A stretch of DNA of 64,000 nucleotides from DAIDKA01 sp036498905 (GTDB lineage Bacteria > Pseudomonadota > Gammaproteobacteria > Steroidobacterales > Steroidobacteraceae). This document shows positions 16,397 through 25,941 of this stretch, one piece after another; within the stretch, counting starts at the first letter, position 1, and the number at the start of each line of letters is the position of its first letter. The notes under the pieces were generated by a model. It was given only the letters and a program-made list of their open reading frames with translations, made no database searches and was not told where the DNA came from. Where the stretch lies: the NCBI GenBank assembly GCA_036498905.1, contig DASYER010000095.1, positions 1 through 64,000 on the forward strand, in the 5' to 3' direction. Position numbers and translations under genes: made by a program.

Positions 16397-16490
16397 TCAC
16401 GGCGTCCGGCCGCGATCCGAGTCGATGCCCCGGCTAGCGCCTGCCGATCGCGCCGGTCACGGCGCTGCGCGGCATGCTTGGCGCACCATC

Positions 16491-16520
16491 AAAAGGGCGT
16501 GTCGATGAAGACACGCCCTC
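16491..16520 (-). terminator. rho-independent terminator after the TonB receptor operon
   Basis: Read on the minus strand, GGGCGTGTC pairs with GACACGCCC (9 bp, 6-nt loop; arms 16510-16518 and 16495-16503) and is followed directly by TTTT. It lies 43 bp after the receptor stop. This is a convincing intrinsic terminator for the leftward operon; on the plus strand there is no T-run. Confidence 0.8.
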
Positions 16521-16561
16521 GAGTGCCCCAAACCGTTCGGTTGGCAGCCGGGAAGCTCCAC

Positions 16562-19198
16562 TTACATTTTGTGCTTGATCTCCAGATCCAGTTCCCTGGG
16601 CGCCCCCGGGAGGTCGACCTGCGTTCCCTGGCTTATCAGGTCGCCGCGCTGGATGTAGTACCGCCTATCCGCCAGATTCTTGACCTGAAAAATCGCCTGC
16701 CAGTTGGCCTTCGAGTTCGCCCAAGTCAGATGCGCGTTATAGATCGCGTAGCCCGGGGTCCTGTTATAGGGGTCATTTTGGGCTGAAGTATAAATCTCGC
16801 TACGGGTATTGCCGTCAAGGCGTGCGGTGAGCGAGCCGCGCGACCCGATCGGCACTGTGTACTGGACGCCAGCGTTGGCGGTCCACGTCGGCGTATAGGG
16901 CGTCACGTCGCTAATCGGAATTAACGTCGAGCCCAAAGGAGTGGCAGGCGTGTAGCCGGACAGATACGTGTAATTGAAATGCAGCCAGCTGATATTCGCA
17001 TCAAACTTCAGTCCGCCAATGCGCGCTTCGGTCTCGAATTCCACGCCACGCTGGTGCCCGGACCCGGCGTTTACCTCCGCTGCGCATGGCTGTCCATAGT
17101 TTACCCCCGGCGGAGCCGTGAGATTCGCTAAGGCAACCGATTGGATGCCGGCACAGTTTGCGAGTGTGAGCTGGATGTTCTGGTATTGCGAAAAGTACGC
17201 GTCGATATTCGCGTGCACGTGGTTGTCGAGCCAGCTTGTCTTCAGTCCCACTTCGCTGGTATCCAGACTCTCCGGAGCAAACGGAACAGCCTGCGGGGCA
17301 TAGAAGGGGCGCGGGGTGACGCCACCTCCCTTGAATCCGGTGGAGTACTGGGCATACACCATGACCGCGTCATTGAGGTGGTAGTCAAGAACCGCCCGCC
17401 AGTCATGACGGGACGCAGAGTATTTCGCAGTAGTGCCGTTCAGGTTCTCGACAATGGCCGCCCCGCCGCCCGCGGTGCCAGAGTCGTTCACCCGTATATA
17501 GGTGTAGTCCTTGTCCTGGCTCGTGTAGCGGGCGGCCAATATCGCATCCAGACTGGAGGTCAGGTGCCAGGTGGTGTGAATGAAGGCAGCCTCGTTATGG
17601 GCAGTAATTGGATCATCTTGGTAGAAATTAAATAGCAAGGGATAGCCTACGCCACCCGGCCCAGCCGGCAGGCCCGCGCCGTTAAGTGGAACGCCGGCGA
17701 AAGCATACGACAGGTCCTCATGCCCGAAATATTGCGACTTCTCGCTGAAATAGTAAGTCCCGAACGTCCAGTCGACCAACTTCGCAAAGCTGCCGGACAG
17801 TCGTATCTCGTCGCTGAACTGATGATGACTAATCCCCTCGGCACCCAGATCCAAATTCCAGGCGGATACGTCGTTGTCGTGGGCCCAGCTGGACGTATAG
17901 CCGCGGAAGGCCGCTATGTTCTTGAAGACCAGTCCAGCGGGCGCCTGCCAGTCTGTCGTCCAAGAAACGCCCCAGTTGTGTTCGATCACGTTTGGATCGA
18001 CGCAGTAGGCCTGCGTGCCGACGTTGCTGCCGAAGATCGGACTGGCGATGGTTTGGGCTGGCGTAGGCGCCGGCAAGCAGAAATTTGCATAGCTCGAGTA
18101 AAACCCTTTCGGGATCAAGGCAGGGACGAGTGCCGAGTTATAAGGCAACACATAACCTGGAGTTTGGGTTGGAAGTCCCAAGGCCACCGCTCCCGTCGAA
18201 TTGGCGGCCGCGCTGCCGACCGGGAGACTTGGGGCCGCGACGCCCAGGGTCTCGCCCACCGGTTGGTTATTGGAATTGGCGTAGTCGGCAATGAAATTCA
18301 TTTCGAGTTGGTCGGTGGCAAGCCAGCGCAGCGCCAGCCGCGCGGACGCGGTTGAGACGCCCCCCTCGTGCCCGGTGACGCATTTGTTTTCGGTCAGCGG
18401 AAACGCCTGCAAGGTTTGGTAGGTGCCGGGCACCAACGGATCGCCCGCGACGTTGGTGTTGATGGCTGTTCCCTGGACCGTCGGATTGACGCAACTGAAG
18501 TCGTATCGCGTCACGTCGCCGTCCTGCTGATTGCCGACAGCAGAGAGACGGACGAAGAGACTGTCGGTGATCGCGAAATTCGTTCCGGCACGAATCTGAA
18601 CGTGACCGCGGCTGCCGGCCAGCAGATCGAAGCTCATGCTCTCGGTGGCATCGGGCTTCTTGGAGTAGAGCTTCACGGCGCCGCCCTCGGAATTCATGCC
18701 CTCGAGAGTGCCCTGAGGGCCGCGCAGCACCTCGACTCGATCGAGGTCCAGCAGATCGAAGATGGAACCGGTCAGCGTGCCGAAATACACATCATCGATG
18801 TAGATACCGACACCGGGCTCCAGGGCCGGATCCAGATCCGCCTGGCCGATGCCCCGGATAAAAGCCGACATAGAGGGTCCAAACCCTCCGGCCGACTGAC
18901 TCAACAACACACTCGGCGCATTGCTGGAGATATCGGTGATGCTGGTCTCACCGCGCTCAGCGAGGTCTGCTGCACTGACCGCCGTAATCGCAAGCGGTGT
19001 CTGCTGCACATTCTCCGACCTGAACTGTGCCGTAACGACGACCTCCTGCAAGCCAGTTGCCGTGCCCTCATCGGCTGCTGGCGCCGGTGGGCCCGCATCA
19101 GCCGCCATCACCGGTCCGGCAATGCCGGCAGCTGCCAGCGAGGCGAGCACTTTGGACCGCAAAATCCGACGCACGGATTGATTGACACTACAACTCAT
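16562..19198 (-). CDS. TonB-dependent outer-membrane receptor
   Basis: 878 aa from the ATG at 19198, which has AGGGGG about 9 nt upstream; the frame continues to 19225 without a better site. There is a signal peptide (LASLAAAGIAGPVMA), a TonB-box-like EVVVTAQFRSENVQQTPLAI, a plug domain with SAFIRGIGQADLDPALEPGV and DRVEVLRGPQGTLEG, and a long beta barrel. The motif set is that of receptors for non-siderophore substrates in Sphingomonad- and Steroidobacter-like genomes. It is the last gene of the leftward set with an AraC regulator, SDR, ALDH and acetoacetyl-CoA synthetase, so it probably brings in the substrate of that pathway. Confidence 0.9.
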   Translation of the reverse strand: MSCSVNQSVRRILRSKVLASLAAAGIAGPVMAADAGPPAPAADEGTATGLQEVVVTAQFRSENVQQTPLAITAVSAADLAERGETSITDISSNAPSVLLSQSAGGFGPSMSAFIRGIGQADLDPALEPGVGIYIDDVYFGTLTGSIFDLLDLDRVEVLRGPQGTLEGMNSEGGAVKLYSKKPDATESMSFDLLAGSRGHVQIRAGTNFAITDSLFVRLSAVGNQQDGDVTRYDFSCVNPTVQGTAINTNVAGDPLVPGTYQTLQAFPLTENKCVTGHEGGVSTASARLALRWLATDQLEMNFIADYANSNNQPVGETLGVAAPSLPVGSAAANSTGAVALGLPTQTPGYVLPYNSALVPALIPKGFYSSYANFCLPAPTPAQTIASPIFGSNVGTQAYCVDPNVIEHNWGVSWTTDWQAPAGLVFKNIAAFRGYTSSWAHDNDVSAWNLDLGAEGISHHQFSDEIRLSGSFAKLVDWTFGTYYFSEKSQYFGHEDLSYAFAGVPLNGAGLPAGPGGVGYPLLFNFYQDDPITAHNEAAFIHTTWHLTSSLDAILAARYTSQDKDYTYIRVNDSGTAGGGAAIVENLNGTTAKYSASRHDWRAVLDYHLNDAVMVYAQYSTGFKGGGVTPRPFYAPQAVPFAPESLDTSEVGLKTSWLDNHVHANIDAYFSQYQNIQLTLANCAGIQSVALANLTAPPGVNYGQPCAAEVNAGSGHQRGVEFETEARIGGLKFDANISWLHFNYTYLSGYTPATPLGSTLIPISDVTPYTPTWTANAGVQYTVPIGSRGSLTARLDGNTRSEIYTSAQNDPYNRTPGYAIYNAHLTWANSKANWQAIFQVKNLADRRYYIQRGDLISQGTQVDLPGAPRELDLEIKHKM

Positions 19199-19219
19199 GA
19201 CCAATACCCCCTGAACAGC

Positions 19220-19233
19220 GTCCATATGTGGAC
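19220..19233. promoter_or_regulatory. inverted repeat upstream of the TonB receptor
   Basis: GTCCA (19220-19224) and TGGAC (19229-19233) flank TATG, 22 bp before the receptor start codon in the 84-bp gap to araC. It could be an operator or an RNA hairpin close to the ribosome site. Such a short repeat may also be chance. Confidence 0.25.
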
Positions 19234-19282
19234 ATTTCTTGATTCTTGCCGGGGGATCATAGGCGACGTTCCAATCCAGTGT

Positions 19283-20284
19283 TTATCGGTCAGCGACCTC
19301 TCTCTTGTCCCACGGTGACAAGTCAACTGTTGCTGCGGAGCGACGATAGTCCCGGGGTGCCATCCCGTAGCACTCCCGGAACAGCCGCGAGAAATGCGGC
19401 AGGGAGCGGAAGCCGTACTCGCTGCAAATGTGGGTCAGGCTCAAGTTCGCCAACAGCGGATCGGCGAGCGCCGCACGGCACTTCTCCAAGCGGCGCTGCA
19501 GTATGTGGCGGGTCACGGTACTGCCGTGCTGCGCAAACAGCCGGTGAACGTGGCGGCTGGAAATCTTCAGTGCCTGGGCCACCACCGCGGGCGAAAGGTC
19601 CGGATCACACAGGAACTGGTCGATGAAGTCCGCGATGCGCACCCGTAGGACGGAATTCAGACAGGCACGGTCCACCTTGGCGCGGCCGACTCCGACATAG
19701 GCGCTGGCGATGAGCTCGAGCACCACATTGGAAAACCTCGGCGCTATACCCGCTTGCAGTACTTCATCGGATGACTGCCAGATTTCACGGATCACGCGCG
19801 CGGCCAGCGACCCGGGCCCTGAACTGCCGTGTACCGGCACGTTCACCAGGTTCTCCGGGCATCCGACGTAACGCTGCAGGACGTTCTTGGCGACCCGCAG
19901 CGTGAGAATGGAGACCGGACGGTTGAAGGCCAGCTGGTAAGGCCGCGCGCTGTCACAAAGCGTGAAATCTCCGGTCCCCAACCTCACGTCTTCCCCGCCT
20001 TGTGAACATACGGACTCGCAGTCCAGCTGGAAACGGATCAGATAAAAGGCACCACTGGATCGGGCGATATGAGTGCGTGAACGGCGCACCACGGCCGCAT
20101 CGGAGTTGAACTCGACGAAGCGCAGATCGCCGATATCGGCGCGAATCAGGCGCCCGCAGAAAGTGCGCGGATTCAGCGGTTCGGCGGCCTGCGGCGTCAG
20201 GGAGTCGCAGGCGGCGTGATTCCAGAACTCCACGCGCCGCTGCGGCAACACGGTCTCGGTTGAAAGCGTTTCACGGTGATTCAT
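19283..20284 (-). CDS. AraC-family transcriptional regulator
   Basis: 333 aa. The C-terminal third is the double helix-turn-helix DNA-binding domain: SPAVVAQALKISSRHVHRLF and, at the end, CSEYGFRSLPHFSRLFRECY then GMAPRDYR. The N-terminal part resembles the AraC-binding-like ligand domain of regulators such as FeaR/XylS (AHIARSSGAFYLIRFQLDCE). The start has GGGGGGAGGG just upstream. It is probably co-transcribed with the SDR gene before it and the receptor gene after it, and is the obvious candidate regulator of this catabolic set. Confidence 0.88.
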   Translation of the reverse strand: MNHRETLSTETVLPQRRVEFWNHAACDSLTPQAAEPLNPRTFCGRLIRADIGDLRFVEFNSDAAVVRRSRTHIARSSGAFYLIRFQLDCESVCSQGGEDVRLGTGDFTLCDSARPYQLAFNRPVSILTLRVAKNVLQRYVGCPENLVNVPVHGSSGPGSLAARVIREIWQSSDEVLQAGIAPRFSNVVLELIASAYVGVGRAKVDRACLNSVLRVRIADFIDQFLCDPDLSPAVVAQALKISSRHVHRLFAQHGSTVTRHILQRRLEKCRAALADPLLANLSLTHICSEYGFRSLPHFSRLFRECYGMAPRDYRRSAATVDLSPWDKREVADR

Positions 20285-20338
20285 CCCTCCCCCCCAAGCT
20301 CGACAATCTCAGATCGCGAAATCAGGACGCGCGGGTTA

Positions 20339-21112
20339 TCAGAAGGCGATGTGCTCCATGTAGCCGCCGTCCACGTGGAGGTTCTGCCCCACGGTGAATC
20401 CTGATACCGGGCTGGCGAGGAACGCCACCGCCGCGGCGATGTCCTCCGGACGACCCAGTCGTCCGATCACGCAATGTGCTTCGGCATCCGCCAGCAGCGC
20501 AGGAGCCTTCTGCCTGATGCGATCCCAGGGACCGCCCTCAAAGTAGATCGGTCCCGGCGACACCGTGTTCACCCGGATCCCTTCTTTGGCCACCTGCTTG
20601 CTGAGCATCGCACCGTAAGCAATCAACGCAGCCTTGCCGGCGCCGTATTGGAATGCACCGGGCGCGGGAATCACTTTCGAAATCACACCGGAAATGCTGC
20701 CGATGAGCACCACGGCACCCGATGATGACTTGCGCAGGTAGGGGAGCGAGGTTTCAACACCGCGCACCGCGCCCATCAGATCGATTTCGAAGGTCGCGGT
20801 CCAACCCGCCTCCCCGGCAATCCCGGGAGTCCCGGTGGTATTGGAGACGAAGATGTCCAGGCCGCCGAGCTGCTCGCAGGCCGACCCGATCCAGCGCGTG
20901 TAGGCCTCGCGGTCCTGCACGTCCACGGAGGCGCCGTAGGCCTTGACGCCCTTGGCGGCCAGCTCCTGCACCGTCTTGCGCACGTCCGCTTCGGTGCGGG
21001 CGCAGATCGCGAGGTTGACCCCTTCGTCGGCCAGCAGCCGCGCGATGGCCAATCCGATTCCCTTGGTCGCGCCGGTGACAATGGCCTTGCGGCCGCGAAG
21101 TTGAAGATCCAT
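20339..21112 (-). CDS. SDR-family oxidoreductase
   Basis: 257 aa. TGATKGIGLAIARLL near the N-terminus binds NAD(P); NTTG takes the place of the usual NNAG; the catalytic residues are Ser in LIGSISGVIS and Tyr/Lys in QYGAGKAAL. The C-terminus FTVGQNLHVDGGYMEH is typical of 3-oxoacyl-ACP-reductase-like members. The start has GAGAGGC upstream. It is 18 bp after the aldehyde dehydrogenase stop, in the same operon. Confidence 0.88.
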   Translation of the reverse strand: MDLQLRGRKAIVTGATKGIGLAIARLLADEGVNLAICARTEADVRKTVQELAAKGVKAYGASVDVQDREAYTRWIGSACEQLGGLDIFVSNTTGTPGIAGEAGWTATFEIDLMGAVRGVETSLPYLRKSSSGAVVLIGSISGVISKVIPAPGAFQYGAGKAALIAYGAMLSKQVAKEGIRVNTVSPGPIYFEGGPWDRIRQKAPALLADAEAHCVIGRLGRPEDIAAAVAFLASPVSGFTVGQNLHVDGGYMEHIAF

Positions 21113-21130
21113 GGTTGCCTCTCGATACGG

Positions 21131-22585
21131 TTAAAACGGGTAGTGGCGCGGCGTGGTCTGAATCGTGACCCAGCGCAGCTCGGTGAACTCAGCGACGCCG
21201 GCCCGGCCGCCGAAGCGGCCATAGCCGGATGACTTGACGCCGCCGAAGGGCATCTGCGCCTCATCCTGCACCGTGGGTGAATTGATATGGGTGATGCCCG
21301 CGTCGATGCGCTTGGCCAGTTCCAGGCCCCTGGCGATGTCGCGCGTGAAGATCGCTGATGACAATCCGTATTCGGTGTCATTGGCCACGGCCACGGCTTC
21401 ATCGGCCGACTTCACGCGGATGATGGATACATGGGGTCCGAAAGTCTCTTCCCTGAACAGCGCCATCTTCTGGGTTACATGGTCCACGACCACCCCTTTC
21501 ATCAGCGTGTTGGAGGACTTCTCGCCACCCACCAGCACCTTGGCACCCTGGGCCACCGCGGCCGCCACGAGCTTCTCCACGTGATCCACCGTCGGACGGC
21601 CGATGACCGAGCCGAGCACGACCTCGCCGTCACGCGGGTCGCCCGCGGGCAGACCGGCGACGCGCTTGGCCAGTTTCGCGGCGAACTCATCTGCGACCTT
21701 CTCGAGCACGACCACCCGCTCGGTCGACATGCAGATCTGCCCGGAGTTGGCGAAGGCGCCGAATACCGTGGCGTTCACTGCCGCATCGATATCAGCATCC
21801 TCCAGAACGATCAGCGGTGCTTTGCCGCCTAACTCCAACAACACCGGTTTCAAAAACCTGGCCCCGGTCTGGGCGACGATGCGGCCGACGCGGCTGGAGC
21901 CGGTGAAGTTCACGCGACGCACGGCCGGGTGCCCGATCAGAGCCTCGGACACCGCCGCGGCATCCTTGGCGTCATGCGTAATCACGTTCACGACCCCCTC
22001 GCCCAGGCCTGCCTCCTTGAGCACCGAACCGATCAGGCGATGGGTGGCCGGACACACTTCGGAGGCCTTGAGCACGACGGTGTTGCCGCAGGCCAGCGGC
22101 ATGGCGATGGAACGCACGCCAAGAATGACCGGCGCATTCCAGGGCGCAATTCCCAAACACACGCCCACGGGCTGACGGATGGCCATCGCCATCATGCCGG
22201 GCACGTCCGAGGGGACGACCTCGCCGGTGATCTGCGTGGTCATCGCCGCCGCTTCGCGCAGGATCATGGCGCCGAAGTGAACGTTGAAATGCCCCCAGCC
22301 ATTGGTACAGCCGGTTTCGGCCATCATGATCGTGGCGAATTGGGCAGCGCGCCCCTCCAGCAGATCGGCCGCCTTGTTGAGTTTCGCGCGCCGTGCGTTC
22401 GGTCCCAGCGCCGACCAGGTCGCAAAGGCTTTGGCTGCAGCGTCGGCAGCGGCCACGGCATCTTCCACCTGCGCAGCCGCAGCCTTGGTCGCGACTTCAC
22501 CGGACAGCGGGTTGAGGCGATTGAAAGTCGCGGCGCCCTTGGCGGCCACATCGCGATCGCCGATCAGCAGTTTCACGTCTTCCAT
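21131..22585 (-). CDS. aldehyde dehydrogenase, salicylaldehyde/vanillin dehydrogenase-like
   Basis: 484 aa. It has IAPWNAPVILGVRSIAMPLA, FTGSSRVG, Glu in ELGGKAPLIVLEDAD and the catalytic Cys in NSGQICMSTERVVV. The IAPWNAP and GQICMST variants are those of aromatic-aldehyde dehydrogenases (vanillin, benzaldehyde, salicylaldehyde), which suggests an aromatic aldehyde substrate. The start has GGAGGG upstream. It is followed by an SDR and preceded by acetoacetyl-CoA synthetase on the same strand. Confidence 0.87.
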   Translation of the reverse strand: MEDVKLLIGDRDVAAKGAATFNRLNPLSGEVATKAAAAQVEDAVAAADAAAKAFATWSALGPNARRAKLNKAADLLEGRAAQFATIMMAETGCTNGWGHFNVHFGAMILREAAAMTTQITGEVVPSDVPGMMAMAIRQPVGVCLGIAPWNAPVILGVRSIAMPLACGNTVVLKASEVCPATHRLIGSVLKEAGLGEGVVNVITHDAKDAAAVSEALIGHPAVRRVNFTGSSRVGRIVAQTGARFLKPVLLELGGKAPLIVLEDADIDAAVNATVFGAFANSGQICMSTERVVVLEKVADEFAAKLAKRVAGLPAGDPRDGEVVLGSVIGRPTVDHVEKLVAAAVAQGAKVLVGGEKSSNTLMKGVVVDHVTQKMALFREETFGPHVSIIRVKSADEAVAVANDTEYGLSSAIFTRDIARGLELAKRIDAGITHINSPTVQDEAQMPFGGVKSSGYGRFGGRAGVAEFTELRWVTIQTTPRHYPF

Positions 22586-22636
22586 TTCGCACCCTCCGTT
22601 TGGTCACAACAGCTTAGAAATCCGTCATCCGCATCG

Positions 22637-24652
22637 TCAAGCCGTCTTACCCACCGCATCGGCCAGCGGGTAGTCGGATTGCGTGCGCGCGTACTCGACA
22701 AAGTAATCCAGCGCCGCCGGATTCGCGACGGCATCGCGATTGGCCGCCTTGGCGAGCGGCACGCCCGCCAGTATGCGCCGCACCGGTACTTCCATCCGCT
22801 TGCCGGTCAGGGTGTAGGGGATATCAGCGACCTGGTAGATGATGTCCGGGACATGACGCGGTGAGTATTCCGAACGCAGCTTGGCGCGAATGCGTTCGAT
22901 CAGTGCCGCATCCAGCTGCTGGCCGCCACGCAGTTTTACGAACAGCGGCATGAAGAACCGACCACCGGCGATATCGAGGTTGACGATCAGCGAGTCCTCC
23001 ACTTCCGGCAGCAATGCCAGGGAGCGATAGATCTCGGCGGTGCCGATGCGCACACCGTGACGATTCAGCGTGGCATCGGAGCGTCCCAGCACGAAGCCGC
23101 TCAGGCGTTCATTGATCCGGAAGAAGTCACCCTGGCGCCATATACCGGGGAATTCATCGAAATAGGATTCCTTATAGCGTTTGAAATCCTTGTCGCCCCA
23201 CAGGAACACCGGCATGGAAGGCAATGGGCGCGTGACCACCATCTCCCCGACTTCATTGACGACGCTCTGGCCTTCGGCGTTGAAGGCCGCGACTCCTACG
23301 CCCAGCAGCGGTGCCTGCATTTCCCCGGCCCGCACCGGCAGGATCGGTACGCCGCCGATGAATCCGGAACAGATGTCAGTGCCGCCACTGCCGTTCTGGA
23401 CCATCATGCTGTCCTTGACGTTCAGGTAGAACCATTCCATGACCTCGGGCGTCACGGGGGAACCGGCCAGCATCGCGATGCGCAGGTGCGGCAGCTTGAA
23501 TTTGTTCTTGGGCACCACACCGGCCTTTTGCAGCAGCGTGACGTACCCGGGATTCGCGCCGATGACGACGGCCTGCGTCTCTTCGTACATCTGCCACAGC
23601 GAATCAGGCTCCGGGTACATGAGGCTGCCGTCATACAGCACCGGAACGACTTCCGCGAGCAGTGCGCTCGCCAGGAAGTTCCACATCATCCAGCCAGTGG
23701 TCGTGTAGAAGAACAGACGCTCGCCGGGCTTCATGTCCATCTGGAAGTTGAAGGCTTTCAACTGCTCCAGCAGGATGCCACCCTGACTGTGGACAATGGC
23801 CTTGGGCAGTCCGGTCGTTCCCGAGGAGAACAAAATCCACAGCGGGTGCGAGAAGGGCACCTGTTCGAACTTGAACTCCGACTTCGGCACCGGGCGGGCG
23901 GCCAGCAGGTCATCCCAGAACACGGTCGGCTTGGAAAACGGGGTCCGATCTGCGGCGTTCAGGTACGGCAGGCAGACCACCTGTTCGAGTGAATCCAGCC
24001 CCGCGACGATCTGCGTCAGTTCCGGTCGCCGATTGAACGGCTTGCCGCCGTATTGATAGCCATCCACGCAGAACAGCACCTTGGGGGCCAGCTGCGCGAA
24101 ACGGTCCAGCACGCCGCGGGTTCCGAAATCCGGGCCACAGCTGGTCCAGATCGCCCCGATGGCGGTCGTGGCCAGCATCGCGATGATGGCGTGCGGGGAA
24201 TTCGGCAGATAGGCCGCCACGCGATCGCCCGGCACTACGCCCAGACGCCGCAGCTGAGTCGCGAGGATGCGCACTGCGCCACCCAACTCCTCCCAGCTCA
24301 TGGGTTTGAGCGCGGAGCGCTCATTAAGATGAAACAGTGCCGTCACACCGGGGCGCTCAAAGCGCAGCGCATGTTCGGCATAGTTCAGCCGGGCACCCGG
24401 AAACCAGTCTGCACCGGGCATCTCACTGCGCCCCAACACCCGTTCGTAGGGCGTCGATGCGCGCACATCGCAGTACTGCCACAGTGCGCCCCAGAATGCC
24501 TCGATATCCGTGACGGACCAGCGCCACAGATCCGCATAGTTGCTGAAAGTGAGTCCCCGATGCTCCTTCAGCCACTTCATGAAATGCGTCAGATTGGCAG
24601 CCGCGAGCCATTCCGGGCCCGGAGTCCACAGCAGATCACCCTCTTTAACCAT
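22637..24652 (-). CDS. aacS: acetoacetate-CoA ligase
   Basis: 671 aa, the usual length for AacS. The N-terminal LLWTPGPEWLAAANLTHFM and GADWFPGARLNYAEH are family markers. ANL-superfamily adenylation motifs are present: LFSSGTTGLPKAIVHSQGG, TTTGWMMWN, and GRSDATLNRHGVRIGTAEIY, with the C-terminal acyl-CoA synthetase Lys in YTLTGKRMEVPVRRIL. It activates acetoacetate to acetoacetyl-CoA. It is first in the leftward set with ALDH, SDR, AraC and receptor, so the pathway may produce acetoacetate or a related 3-oxo acid. Confidence 0.92.
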   Translation of the reverse strand: MVKEGDLLWTPGPEWLAAANLTHFMKWLKEHRGLTFSNYADLWRWSVTDIEAFWGALWQYCDVRASTPYERVLGRSEMPGADWFPGARLNYAEHALRFERPGVTALFHLNERSALKPMSWEELGGAVRILATQLRRLGVVPGDRVAAYLPNSPHAIIAMLATTAIGAIWTSCGPDFGTRGVLDRFAQLAPKVLFCVDGYQYGGKPFNRRPELTQIVAGLDSLEQVVCLPYLNAADRTPFSKPTVFWDDLLAARPVPKSEFKFEQVPFSHPLWILFSSGTTGLPKAIVHSQGGILLEQLKAFNFQMDMKPGERLFFYTTTGWMMWNFLASALLAEVVPVLYDGSLMYPEPDSLWQMYEETQAVVIGANPGYVTLLQKAGVVPKNKFKLPHLRIAMLAGSPVTPEVMEWFYLNVKDSMMVQNGSGGTDICSGFIGGVPILPVRAGEMQAPLLGVGVAAFNAEGQSVVNEVGEMVVTRPLPSMPVFLWGDKDFKRYKESYFDEFPGIWRQGDFFRINERLSGFVLGRSDATLNRHGVRIGTAEIYRSLALLPEVEDSLIVNLDIAGGRFFMPLFVKLRGGQQLDAALIERIRAKLRSEYSPRHVPDIIYQVADIPYTLTGKRMEVPVRRILAGVPLAKAANRDAVANPAALDYFVEYARTQSDYPLADAVGKTA

Positions 24653-24742
24653 GTCGCCCGATTCTCAGCAATGGCCGGGACGGCCAGCCCCTAAGCATAA
24701 GGCGTCTGGCCATACCGAAGCTATTGCCGGAAAATAACGCCG

Positions 24743-25330
24743 ATGTTGGATCCCCTGCCCTGCGCGACCTACGCATTCGTGATGTCCATTACGCCTGGAC
24801 CGAACAATGTGATGCTGACAGCGGCCGGCGCCAATTTCGGCTTGCGGCGGACGGTGCCGCATATCCTGGGCGTCTCCTGCGGATTCGGGGTGCAGGTGGC
24901 GGCGGTGTGCGCCGGCCTCGGTATCCTGTTCACCCGCTGGCCGCAGGTGCAGTGGGGCCTTAAATGGGTCGGTGCCGCGTACCTGTTGTATCTGGGATGG
25001 CAGTTGCTGCGCGCCGGGGGACCCGGCGCCGCGAGGGCCGGCACGCCCGTCACTTTTGCCGAAGCGGCGATGTTCCAGTTCGTGAATCCGAAGGCGTGGG
25101 TGATCTCCGTCACTGCCGCGACACTGTTCCTGCCTGCGCAGCTGGGCCAGCTCCTGGCCATCGGTTACGTCGCCTCCATCGTCACCCTCGTGAATCTGCC
25201 CTGCATCACTCTATGGGCCGTATTCGGCAGCTCCTTGGGGCTGGCACTGACGCAGCCCGTGGCCCGCCGCATCTTCAACTGGGTAATGGCGGTGGCGCTG
25301 GCCGCGACCGGCATCATGATGGTCGCGTAA
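24743..25330 (+). CDS. LysE/RhtB-family amino-acid exporter
   Basis: 195 aa, five or six membrane segments. The family motif SITPGPNNVMLTAAGANFG is near the N-terminus and FVNPKAWVISVTAA in the middle. Members export amino acids or related metabolites across the inner membrane. A GGAAAA lies about 9 nt before the ATG. It stands alone, divergent from aacS, with the rhomboid gene 17 bp further on in the same direction. Confidence 0.88.
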   Translation: MLDPLPCATYAFVMSITPGPNNVMLTAAGANFGLRRTVPHILGVSCGFGVQVAAVCAGLGILFTRWPQVQWGLKWVGAAYLLYLGWQLLRAGGPGAARAGTPVTFAEAAMFQFVNPKAWVISVTAATLFLPAQLGQLLAIGYVASIVTLVNLPCITLWAVFGSSLGLALTQPVARRIFNWVMAVALAATGIMMVA

Positions 25331-25347
25331 CGGCGTTAAGATAGCGG

Positions 25348-25941
25348 ATGTTTGGAAATCTGCCGCCCGCGACCCGGGCCCTGCTGCTCACCAATGTGGG
25401 CGTGTTCCTGTTGCAACAGCTGGCCGGACAGATGCTGCTGCAGTGGTTTGCGCTGTGGCCTCCGGGAACTCTCTTTCAGCCCTGGCAAGTCGTGACCTAT
25501 GCCTTTTTGCACAACGACTTTCTGCACATCCTCTTTAACATGTTCGCCCTGTTCATGTTTGGCACGCCGCTGGAACGATACTGGGGCAGCACGCGCTATA
25601 CCGTCTTCTATTTTGTCTGCGTGGTCGCTGCGGCTTTGACGCAACTGACAGTGTCGGTGTTCCAGCACTCCTTTGTGCCCACGCTGGGCGCATCCGGCGG
25701 AATCTTCGGGTTACTGCTGGCCTTCGCCATGTATTTCCCTCGCGTTCGAATTATGCTGCTTTTCCCGCCCATCCCCCTTCCCGCCTGGGCATTCGTTACA
25801 ATATACGCGCTGGTTGAAGTGTACCTGGGCGTCTCCGGAAATCAGGCGGACGTGGCGCACTTCGCACATTTGGGCGGCATGTTAGGTGCTGCCGCTGTGA
25901 TACTTTTCTGGCGTGCGACTGACGGCAAAGCAAAGCGATGA
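25348..25941 (+). CDS. rhomboid-family intramembrane serine protease
   Basis: 197 aa with six predicted membrane segments. The catalytic Ser is in GASGGIFGLLLAFAM and the catalytic His in AHFAHLGGMLGAA, with the HNDFLHILFNMFALFMFG segment (the HxxxN region of L1/TM2) upstream. It cuts membrane proteins within the bilayer. Its stop overlaps the ATG of the ABC ATPase gene (4 bp), so it may be part of that operon, which is unusual enough to note. Confidence 0.92.
   Translation: MFGNLPPATRALLLTNVGVFLLQQLAGQMLLQWFALWPPGTLFQPWQVVTYAFLHNDFLHILFNMFALFMFGTPLERYWGSTRYTVFYFVCVVAAALTQLTVSVFQHSFVPTLGASGGIFGLLLAFAMYFPRVRIMLLFPPIPLPAWAFVTIYALVEVYLGVSGNQADVAHFAHLGGMLGAAAVILFWRATDGKAKR

Noticed and set aside
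16495..16518. Plus-strand terminator for the TIM-barrel gene
   Set aside because: The hairpin is followed by a T-run only on the minus strand, so it is assigned to the receptor operon.
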